Part shown: piece after piece, positions 1 through 7,950 of the stretch
Layout: each line of letters begins with the position of its first letter
Position numbering within the stretch: position 1 is the stretch's first letter
Assembly: GCA_963806395.1 (NCBI GenBank)
Contig: CAWDYI010000009.1
Coordinates: 62,001 to 126,000 of the forward strand
Source: DASSUW01 sp963806395
GTDB lineage: Bacteria > Actinomycetota > Thermoleophilia > Solirubrobacterales > Solirubrobacteraceae
DNA: 64,000 nucleotides
Direction of reading: 5' to 3'
Made by a program: the position numbers and the translations under genes
The notes under the pieces: model-generated
Database searches by the model: none
What the model saw: only the letters and a program-made list of their open reading frames with translations
What the model was told of the DNA's origin: nothing

Positions 1-110
1 GTCGAGTCAAACGTGCCCGGACGCTGCACCGGGGGAATCTCACGCACCGTGGGGAGGGTGTAGACGTGAGCGGTGGCGACGGGCACACGCGGTGTGACGG
101 TGACGGTCAC
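1..110 (-). CDS. Unknown protein, N-terminal part only
   Basis: On the minus strand a GTG at 110-108 opens a frame with no stop to the window edge, giving about 36 residues that begin MTVTVTPRVPVATAHVYTLP. A GAGG ribosome-binding site lies about 8 bases before the start. The peptide matches no family I recognise. It is too short for a functional call, and the rest of the gene lies outside the window. The alternative is that this is non-coding DNA upstream of the next gene. Confidence 0.4.
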   Translation of the reverse strand, partial: MTVTVTPRVPVATAHVYTLPTVREIPPVQRPGTFDS

Positions 111-330
111 GGCAAGATCCTCAGCTCGCGCGACGTCCGCGGCGGCCCACACGCACCTTGTGCGCGGCAGCGGCGTGAATGAGGTGGATATCGGTCGGGC
201 TCATGGCACGCATACTCGCGCCGTGTACCCGGCGCCACTATCGCGCTGACCAGCGTCTTCCGGTGCGGCCGTCCCCTGCCCGCGTACGGGCAGCCACACC
301 ATCCACCGAGGTCGTCTGGGCGACGCCCGG

Positions 331-344
331 TTAGGGTTCCCTAA
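331..344. promoter_or_regulatory. Iron-box-like palindrome (possible IdeR/DtxR operator)
   Basis: TTAGGGTTCCCTAA has two perfect 6-base arms around a 2-base centre and lies about 45 bases before the ATG of the siderophore-binding lipoprotein. DtxR/IdeR boxes in actinobacteria are 19-bp palindromes built from TTAGG-type half sites, so the arms fit but the spacing is shorter than the consensus. Assignment to an iron regulator is inference from sequence likeness and gene context. Confidence 0.4.
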
Positions 345-386
345 TATGCATCCGGATCGGCGGTGGACAAGGACGAGGGGGCTTCG

Positions 387-1197
387 ATGTGCGCGGTCAT
401 GGCAGCCGGCGAGCCGCAGGGACAGGACGCGACGCGGCGCGACTTCATCGTCGGTGCGGCCGCGCTCTCGGCCGCGATGTGGGCCGGCTGCGGCGAGGAG
501 CAGAGCGCGGGCGAGGAGCCGGCGACGCGGACGGTCGCGGACGCGGCGCGACCGCGATCGGCGTGACATCGAGCGCGCGCTCACGCTCAAGCCCGACCTG
601 ATCCTCGCCGTCGGGGCCGACTACAACCGCGAGCACTGCGAGCGCTACCACAAGCTCGTTGCCACGTATTGCTTCGAAGAGGTCTACATCAGCGGCACCG
701 ACAAGGACATCAAGGACACGCTCGCCGGGATCGCGATGGCCCTCGGTCGCGAGGACGAGGCGGCGGCCGCCATCGCCGCGTACGACCGCAGGGTCGCGGC
801 GCTGCGCGAGCGGGTGCAGGCGTCCCCGGTCGCGGGCCGGCTCGTCGGGATCGTGCGCTTCGACGCCGGCGGCTTCATCGGCATCCGCACCGGCGACGCG
901 GCCAACGCCGTGGTCGCGTCGCTCGGGTTCGAGCAGCCGGAGTGGCCGAAGGCGACCGTCGACGGCTACGTCGAGCTGAGCCTCGAGCGGCTCGACGTGC
1001 TCGACCGCGCCGACATCCTGCTCGTCACGACCGACGACGACGTCGTGCGCGAGAAGGTCGAGGCGTTCAAGTCCCCGCTGTGGGAGCAGCTCGAGGTGGT
1101 GCGCGGCGGCGCGGTGCACTTCGTGGGCGCCTGGAACGGCGGCGACATGCCGCAGCTCAACCGCATGCTCGACGACCTCGAACGGGTCCTGCTCTAG
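387..1197 (+). pseudogene. Iron-siderophore ABC transporter binding lipoprotein, internally deleted and frameshifted
   Basis: The N-terminus (ATG at 387, with a purine-rich GAGGGGG just upstream) has a twin-arginine motif RRDF, a hydrophobic stretch and a lipobox-like AGCG, so it is a Tat-exported lipoprotein. After TRTVADA the frame breaks near 545-570. It resumes in another frame as the body of a FecB/BtuF-type periplasmic binding protein: ALKPDLILAVG, a helical backbone, then DILLVTTDDD. In this family about 50-60 residues normally lie between the signal region and the LKPDLIL strand; here they are missing. The product would lack most of the first substrate lobe. Siderophore binding for an ABC importer is the family role. 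No permease or ATPase is adjacent. It may be a true deletion or an assembly error. Confidence 0.7.
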
Positions 1198-1362
1198 CTG
1201 CCCGAGCCTGCACGCCAGGTCCTGCGTCCGGGGGGAACCGGCGTGGCGCCGGAGCGATGAGGCTAGGATTCGGGCTCGAATCGCATCGGCTGGGAGCCGG
1301 CGCTGACGACTTCGCGCTGGAGACGGCCGTGCACAACGTCCACCCCGGGGAGGGGACCACAT

Positions 1363-3042
1363 ATGTCAGTACGCATGCGCGCCGCGTTGGTCGGCGCGAT
1401 CTTTGCACTAGGTGTCGCGCCGGCGGCCGCGACCGCCGCCACGAAGCATCACCATGGCAAGAACGAGGCCGCGAAGACCTCGAAGCAGCTGCGTAAGCAG
1501 ATCACCGCGCCGCGCATGTGGGAGCACGCGGAGGCGTTCCAGATGATCGCCGACGAGAACGGGGGCAACCGCGCCTCGGGCTTCCAGGGCTACGGCGCGT
1601 CGGTGCAGTACGTCCTCACGAAGCTGCGTGATGCGGGCTACCGCCCGACGACGCAGGTCTTCGACTTCGTGACGTTCGAGGAGACGGCGGATCCGACGCT
1701 CCGTGAGGTCTCGCCGACCGCGAAGACCTACACGCCGGGCACCGAGTTCCTCACGATGAACTACTCGGCCAGCGGCGACACCGGTGAGGCCACGATCACG
1801 CCGGTCGACCTCACGCTCAGCCCCGATCCCGCGCAGCGGGTGTCGACCTCGGGCTGCGAGGCCGCCGACTTCGCCGGCTTCACCGACGGTCACATCGCCC
1901 TGATGCAGCGCGGCAGCTGCCCGTTCGCCCAGAAGGCGACCAACGCGCAGGACGCCGGCGCGGTCGGCGCGATCATCTTCAACTCGGGCACCCCCGGCAA
2001 CGAGGGCGTGGTCGCCGGGACGCTGGCTGAGACGGCGCAGGACGGCCAGCCCACGCCTCCCGACGTCACGATCCCGGTCGTGGGCATCTCCTACGCCGAG
2101 GGCGACCGGCTCGCCGGCGAGTCCGATCCCACGGTCGGCCAGGTCATCGTCCAGGCGAAGAGCGACCAGCGGTCGTCGACGAACATCCTGGCGGACACCC
2201 GCTCGGGCGATCCGGACAACGTGACCATCGTCGGCTCGCATCTCGACTCCGTGCTCGAGGGCCCGGGCATCAACGACAACGGCTCCGGCTCGGCATTCAA
2301 CCTCGAGCTCGCGGTGCGGATGGCCAAGAAGAAGATCCGCACGGAGAACCGCGTGCGGTTCGCGTTCTGGGGCGCCGAGGAGTCCGGTCTGGTGGGCGCG
2401 ACCCGCTACGTCGCGGCGATCTCGGATGAGGAGCTCGCCAAGATCGCGGCGAACCTCAACTTCGACATGCTCGCGTCGCCCAACCACGGGAAGTTCGTCT
2501 ACGACGGCGACTTCTCGGATACGCCGCCGCCGGCCACCGCGCCGAACGTGAACCCGGGCGCCGCGTACATCGAGAGCGTGTTCCTGAAGTACTTCACGTC
2601 CGTGGGGATCTCCCCGGACCCGAGCGCGTTCGACGGCCGCAGCGACTACAAGCCGTTCCAGGACAACGGGATCGCCGCGGGCGGTCTGTTCTCCGGCGCG
2701 GAGGTCGCGAAGTCCGAGGCGCAGGCCGCCAAGTGGGGCGGCATGGCCGGTGTGGCGTTCGATCCGAACTACCACCAGGCCGGTGACGACATCGACAACC
2801 TCGACCTCAGGGGTTGGGAGCAGCTCGCCGACGGCGGCGCTCACGTGCTGGCGAAGCTGGCCGAGGACCGCAACCTCCGCGACACGCTCGCCGGTGGCGC
2901 GACCGCCAAGGCGTCGAAGAAGTCCGCGAAGGCCAAGTCCCGCAAGGGCAAGCGGCTGAGCAAGGCCCAGAAGGCCAAGCGGCTGAGCAAGGCCCGCAAG
3001 GCCGCGCTCGGCGCATACCTCGGCGACCGGCTCGTCCGCTAG
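1363..3042 (+). CDS. Secreted M28 family zinc aminopeptidase with PA domain
   Basis: This 559-residue protein begins with a Sec signal peptide (about residues 1-26, ending ATAA). A protease-associated (PA) insert with MQRGSCPFAQKA follows at roughly residues 170-235, then an M28 peptidase domain at roughly 270-500. Visible M28 metal-site motifs are GSHLDS, NDNGSG, GAEESG, NFDML and a late YHQAGDD, so the di-zinc site looks complete. The family removes N-terminal amino acids from peptides outside the cell. The start has a strong GGGGAGGGG site. The last ~45 residues are unusual, a lysine/arginine-rich tail containing the repeat RLSKA-x-KA. A hairpin terminator follows. Confidence 0.9.
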   Translation: MSVRMRAALVGAIFALGVAPAAATAATKHHHGKNEAAKTSKQLRKQITAPRMWEHAEAFQMIADENGGNRASGFQGYGASVQYVLTKLRDAGYRPTTQVFDFVTFEETADPTLREVSPTAKTYTPGTEFLTMNYSASGDTGEATITPVDLTLSPDPAQRVSTSGCEAADFAGFTDGHIALMQRGSCPFAQKATNAQDAGAVGAIIFNSGTPGNEGVVAGTLAETAQDGQPTPPDVTIPVVGISYAEGDRLAGESDPTVGQVIVQAKSDQRSSTNILADTRSGDPDNVTIVGSHLDSVLEGPGINDNGSGSAFNLELAVRMAKKKIRTENRVRFAFWGAEESGLVGATRYVAAISDEELAKIAANLNFDMLASPNHGKFVYDGDFSDTPPPATAPNVNPGAAYIESVFLKYFTSVGISPDPSAFDGRSDYKPFQDNGIAAGGLFSGAEVAKSEAQAAKWGGMAGVAFDPNYHQAGDDIDNLDLRGWEQLADGGAHVLAKLAEDRNLRDTLAGGATAKASKKSAKAKSRKGKRLSKAQKAKRLSKARKAALGAYLGDRLVR

Positions 3043-3070
3043 TCCGAGGCACAGCACCGAAGTTCGTCCG

Positions 3071-3102
3071 AGGGGCGGCCGCAAGGCCGCCCCTCGTGCT
3101 TT
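3071..3102 (+). terminator. Rho-independent terminator after the M28 peptidase
   Basis: A perfect 10-bp stem (AGGGGCGGCC / GGCCGCCCCT) closes a GCAA tetraloop and is followed by a short T-rich stretch, 29 bases after the peptidase stop. Confidence 0.8.
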
Positions 3103-3227
3103 GTCTGCCCGGGCCCGCGTGGCGACCAGGGTGTCGACCGGGGATCCACGGGCGCGATCGGCACCTGAGGAGAGCAGGCTTGGTCGCGTTACCAGACATC
3201 GCAGTGAGGTCTTGAAAGGAGATCCTC

Positions 3228-4196
3228 ATGAGCATCTTCCAGAGGTCCCATCCGGAGGGCGCCGGCTCCGTCTCCGGCGCGCCGAACCTTCCTGAGGGGT
3301 TCACGGACACTTTCACGAGCCGGTACATCGACACCGGTGACGTGCGGCTGCACGCGGTCACCGGAGGCGAAGGGCCGCCGCTGCTGCTCGTGCACGGCTG
3401 GCCCGAGAGCTGGTACGCCTGGCGTCATCTGATGCCGGCGCTGGCGCGCGACTTCGAGGTCATCGCGGTCGACCAGCGCGGCATGGGGCTGTCCAACAAG
3501 CCCGCCGGCGGCTACGACACCGGCACCCAGGCACGCGACCTGATCGGGCTGATGGACGCGCTCGGGCACGCGTCGTTCTCGGTGGTCGGCCACGACACCG
3601 GGTTCGCGATCAGCTACGCGCTCGCCGCCGACCACCCCGACCGGGTCGAGCGCGTCGCCCTGCTCGAGATCCCCGGGTCGCCGGGCACGGTCACCGCGCC
3701 GCCCCTGTTCCTCCCCGGGCCGCTCAACGACCGGCTCTGGCACCTCGGCTTCAACCGGATCGAGGGGCTGAACGAGCAGCTCGTCGCCGGACGCGAGGAC
3801 GTCTTCTACCGCTGGGAGTTCGACGCGGCCGCCAAGCCGCTCGGCGACGACGTGATCGGCTACTACGTCAGCCTCCTCTCCAACCCGGACTCGCTGCGCG
3901 GCAACTTCGGGTGGTACCGCGCGATCGACACCACCATCGCCCAGGACGAGGAGCGCAAGAACCGGCCGCTGACCATGCCCGTCATGGCGATCGGCGGAGA
4001 GCGGAGCTTCGGCGAGAACGTCGGTAACGCGGTCCGTGCCGTCGCGCCCGACGTGCAGAGCGTCGTCATCCCCGACACCGGCCACTTCCTCGCCGAGGAG
4101 TCCCCCGAGGAGCTGCTGGCGGCGCTGACGCCGTTCCTGACCGCCGACCGCGACGCAGCGGCCACGGCCTCCGCCGCCGTCGCGGCCGGCCACTGA
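3228..4196 (+). CDS. Alpha/beta hydrolase, epoxide hydrolase/dehalogenase-like
   Basis: This 322-residue alpha/beta-hydrolase-fold protein shows the oxyanion motif HGWPESW and the nucleophile elbow GHDTG. The nucleophile is Asp, as in epoxide hydrolases and haloalkane/haloacetate dehalogenases, not the Ser of esterases. A late GHFLAEE supplies the catalytic His. The start is set by AAAGGAG 6 bases upstream of ATG. The protein has no signal peptide and should be cytosolic. The gene converges on a LuxR-type regulator with a shared hairpin between them. The substrate cannot be read from sequence. Confidence 0.85.
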   Translation: MSIFQRSHPEGAGSVSGAPNLPEGFTDTFTSRYIDTGDVRLHAVTGGEGPPLLLVHGWPESWYAWRHLMPALARDFEVIAVDQRGMGLSNKPAGGYDTGTQARDLIGLMDALGHASFSVVGHDTGFAISYALAADHPDRVERVALLEIPGSPGTVTAPPLFLPGPLNDRLWHLGFNRIEGLNEQLVAGREDVFYRWEFDAAAKPLGDDVIGYYVSLLSNPDSLRGNFGWYRAIDTTIAQDEERKNRPLTMPVMAIGGERSFGENVGNAVRAVAPDVQSVVIPDTGHFLAEESPEELLAALTPFLTADRDAAATASAAVAAGH

Positions 4197-4210
4197 GCCC
4201 TTTCGACGCC

Positions 4211-4237
4211 GGGACCCTGCCGCTCCGGCAGGGTCCC
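4211..4237. terminator. Bidirectional terminator hairpin
   Basis: An 11-bp perfect stem (GGGACCCTGCC / GGCAGGGTCCC) with a 5-base loop sits in the 49-base gap between two convergent genes, so it can serve both. Confidence 0.75.
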
Positions 4238-4245
4238 GGGAAGGC

Positions 4246-7046
4246 TCAGTTGAGGAGCGCTGCCGAGTCGGTGGCCGTGACCGGCTCGGAGTCGGAGCTC
4301 GGCAACGCCTTGGACAGCTCGTGCCGAGAGCGGATGTCGAGCTTGGTGTACACCTTGCGCAGGTGCCACTCGACGGTGCGTGGGCTCAGGAACAGCCGCG
4401 CACCGATGTCGGGGTTCGACAGCCCGTCACGGGCGAGCCGTGCGATCTGCTTCTCCTGCGGCGTCAGCTCGTCGCGAGTGTCGTCCCGTCGCTTGCGCAC
4501 CGTCTCGCCGGTGGCAAGCAGCTCGCCGCGAGCACGCTCGGCGAACCCCTTGGCCCCGATCCGGCTGAAGCTGTCGTAGGCGACTCGCAGCTGCTCGCGG
4601 GCGTCGACGCGCCGGTTCTCGCGACGCAGCCATTCGCCGTACAGGAGACGGGCGCGGGTCGCGTGGACCACACCGCGGCTGCGCTCGAGCCGCTCGACCG
4701 CCTCGCGGTAGAGCGGCTCCGCATCCTTCCCTATCGCTGAGCAGCGCGCGCGAGCCGGCCTCGATGCCGAGCGCCCAGTCGGTGCCGCTCGCTCGCGTGC
4801 GCGCGCTCAGGCGATCGAGCGCAGCGCGGCTCGCGTCCGTCGCGCCGCAGCGGACGCCTGCCTCGATCAGCTCGACGAGGGACCACGCGAAGAGCCCGAC
4901 ATCGTCGTGCTCGCAGCCTCGCTGGGCGGCCGCGAGCGCGTCGGCGTAGCGGCCGTTCCCGTTGCACAGGAGGGCCGTCGCCCACTCGTTGATGCCCAGC
5001 GCCCATCCCCTCGCCTCTCGCCGTCACGGCGGCCGTCATCCCTTCGATAAGCGCAAGCCCGTCGGCTTCGTCGCCCTGCCACGCGGTCAGCATCAGCGTC
5101 GCGTACTTCAGCGGTGCCATGTCGGTGGCGAGCGTGATGGCGTCGGCCTCCTCGATCAGCGCCGCGGCGGCGCCGAACGCTCCCCGCATGAATGTCGAGG
5201 GCAGCGCGATACGTGACCGCCATCGGGAGCACGCTGAGCGCGCCGGTCTCGCGCGCGACGCGCACCCCGCTCGTCGCGAGCACGTACCAGAGCTCGTCGT
5301 CCCAGAGATCCTGGGCGAGGCGGCACGCCAGCCACAGCCAACGCACGTCCCGTGCGGTCAACTCCTCGACGCGGCGAAACGCGTCCAGAGCGCCTCCGGA
5401 TCGACGGCACGCCGGCCGCGTAGCCCTCGGTGAACCTCGTCGCCAAGCCGTCGAGGAGCAGGTCGGCCGCACGCGGCGGCGGCTGCTGCGCCGGCGGCGC
5501 AGCCCGTGCGGCCTCGGCAGTCTCGCGGATGCTGGGCTTGTCGCCGAGCCGACCCGCGAACATCGCGGCCGCCATCGCCTCCAGATGGGTCTCGCGAGCA
5601 ATCGCGGGAGCGAGCGGCTCCAGGCGCCGCGCGGCATCGAGCAACAGCGCCGGAGCGTCCCTGCCGCGCGTGCGGACGAACGCGATCTCCGCTCGCAACC
5701 GCTCCAATCGTGCGCGTCTGGAGCTCGTCGAGCGGCGCGAGCTCGGCGGTCGCGAGCAGCTCGAGCGCCGCGTCCGATGCCCCGGCGTCGAACTTCGCCT
5801 GCGCGGCAGCCAGGGCCCGCCTCCCCCGCTCCGCCGGATCGGGAGTCAGCTCGGCCGCGCGCGCCAGGAACGCCGCAGCCGCCGCCGCGCCCCCACGGGC
5901 CTGCGCCCGGTCGGCAGAACGCTCCAACTCGCCGGCCACCGCCTCGTCGACTGCCACCGTCGCGTGAGCACGATGCCACGCCCGACGATCGGGATCGGTA
6001 TCCGGATCGGTCACCTCCGCCAACGCCTCATGCACGGCTCGCCGCTCCGAAGCGATGGCCGCCCGGTATGCCGCGGATCGCACCAGTGGATGCCGGAAGC
6101 GGACACGCGCTCCGATCTCGACCAGCTGCGCGTCCTCCGCAGGGCCGAGCGCGCTCTTCTCGATGCCGAGCCTGTGAGCCGCGCGCCAGACGAGCGCCGC
6201 GTCACCCATCGGCTCGGCCGCGGCCAGCAGCAGCAGACGCTGTGTCGGCTCAGGCAGCGCGTCGGCGCGCTCGAGGTAGTGGTCCTCGAGATGGCGCGGG
6301 AGGTCTGTCGCAGCGAGAAGCTCGAATCCGCCTGCCAGATCCGCTGCGCTCATGCTCCGCGGCAGATCGAGCAGAGCGAGCGGGTTGCCGCGGGTTTCGG
6401 CGACGATCCGGTCGCGGATGCGGTCGTCGAGCGGACCCGGGACGGCTCGCTTGAGCAGGGTGCGCGCATCCTCGTCGGGCAACCCGCGCAGCAGCAAGTC
6501 GGGCAGGCCGTCGAAGTCGTGCCTCGCAGTCGGCTCGCGGACGGCGACCACGATCGCCACCGATTCCGCGAGGAGCCGTCGCGCGACGAAGCCGAGGATC
6601 AATCCCGAGGCGGCGTCCAGCCATTGAGCGTCGTCCACGAGACAGACCAGCGGCCGCTCCTCGGCTTCGGCAGACAGCAGGCCGAGCACGGCCAGTCCGA
6701 CCAGAAACCGCTCCGGGACCTGCCCGGATGCGAGGCCCAGCGCGACACGCAGACCGTCCTGCTGCGGCTGCGGAAGCGCGTCGAGCCGCGGGAGCATCGG
6801 CGCGGACAGCTGATGGATCCCGGCATAGGGCAGCTCCATCTCCGCCTCCACGCCCGTGACGCGCTCGACACGGAGGCCTGACGCCTGACGAGCGACGTAC
6901 TGCAACAGCGCCGTCTTGCCGATGCCTGCTTCGCCGCGGATGGCGAGCACGCCGCTGTGACCGCCGCGTACGTTGGCGAGCAGGCGGTCGATCGCGTCCC
7001 GCTCGCTGGTCCGGCCTAGGAACCCGGGCGGGCTGGCCGCGGCCAT
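4246..7046 (-). pseudogene. LuxR family regulator with AAA ATPase domain (copy A), five frame breaks
   Basis: The reading runs from ATG 7046 to the stop at 4246. It has a Walker A GEAGIGKT, Walker B LVCLVDDAQWLD, a long helical repeat region and a C-terminal LuxR helix-turn-helix (LTPQEKQIARL, SPRTVEWHL). By comparison with the intact paralogue at 44064-46835 the frame changes near 5709, 5400, 5188, 5003 and 4727, with the protein picking up again at once each time. The total length (2801 bases) is close to that of the intact copy (2772), so only small indels are involved. As written the gene cannot make a full protein; it may be intact in the organism if the indels are consensus errors. It is divergent from an NmrA-like oxidoreductase 57 bases away. 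Confidence 0.8.
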
Positions 7047-7103
7047 GGTGACCGCCGAGCCTACCGGAGGTCATGATCGGATATAACCGCGGCGGCACAA
7101 CGC

Positions 7104-7858
7104 ATGCGAGTCGCAGTCGTCGGAGCAACCGGACGCATCGGTCGCCTCACCGTCGAGGCGCTGGAGCGCGCGGGCCACGAGACCGTCCCGATCAGCCGGA
7201 CCCAGGGCGTCGACGTGCACACCGGTGAAGGATTGGTGACGGCACTCGCGGGCGTCGATGCCGTCGTCGACGCGTGCAGTAGCGCAGCGACCGACCACGA
7301 CGAGGCAGTCGCGTTCTTCAGCCGTTCGACCCGCAACCTGCTCGAGGCCGAGCAGCAGACGGGAGTGCAGCACCACGTGCTGCTGTCGATCATCGGCCTC
7401 GCGAGGTTCACCGGCAACGCCCACTGCGCCGGCAAGCGGGCGCAGGAGGAGCTCGTCGAGCGAGGCCCGGTGCCGTGGAGCATCGTCCCGAGTGCGCACT
7501 TCCACGACTTCGCCGAGATGGCGACGACCTGGACGGAGCGGGACGGCAGCGCGACGATCGCTCCCCTGCTCGTACAGCCGGTCGCGCCCGCCGACGTCGC
7601 CGACGTCCTGGCCGAGGTCGCCGTCGGACAACCGCAGGGCCGCTGCCCGGACCTTGCAGGGCCCGAGCCGCAGGATCTGGTCGATCTCGCGCGCCGCACC
7701 CGCGCCGCTCGCGGCACCTCGATCCGCCTGGTCCCCACGTGGTCGGGGGAATCATGGGCCTCGATATGGCCGGCGACGTGCTGCTGCCGGGACCGGACGC
7801 GCGCATCGCCGCCACGACGTTCGACGACTGGCTCGCCGGCGAGACGGCTCCGGCCTGA
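7104..7858 (+). pseudogene. NmrA-like NAD(P)-binding oxidoreductase, single frameshift
   Basis: An atypical SDR/NmrA-family Rossmann protein: VVGATGRIG at the N-terminus binds the dinucleotide, followed by VDAVVDACSS and HHVLLSIIGL. It lacks a clear Tyr-x3-Lys pair, as is usual for NmrA-like members. It is a paralogue of the intact protein at 47970-48725. Its length of 755 bases is one short of that gene's 756, and the frame slips near 7745, after which LLPGPDARIAATTFDDWL continues in another frame. So a single lost base explains it. It starts 57 bases from the divergent LuxR/ATPase gene and is followed 92 bases later by a second such regulator, which suggests regulatory linkage. The substrate is unknown. 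Confidence 0.75.
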
Positions 7859-7950
7859 CTGGCAACCCGGGGTCAGGCGTGGGATTCTTGTCGTGTGCTC
7901 CGCCTGGCTTGCCGCCGACGCCGAGCCGGAATCGCGAACGGGGACGGAGC

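Noticed and set aside
1408..3084. A 558-residue open frame antisense to the M28 peptidase
   Set aside because: The peptidase has clear motifs, signal peptide and terminator. The antisense reading is Arg/Gly/Val-rich without motifs, as expected from GC-rich third positions.
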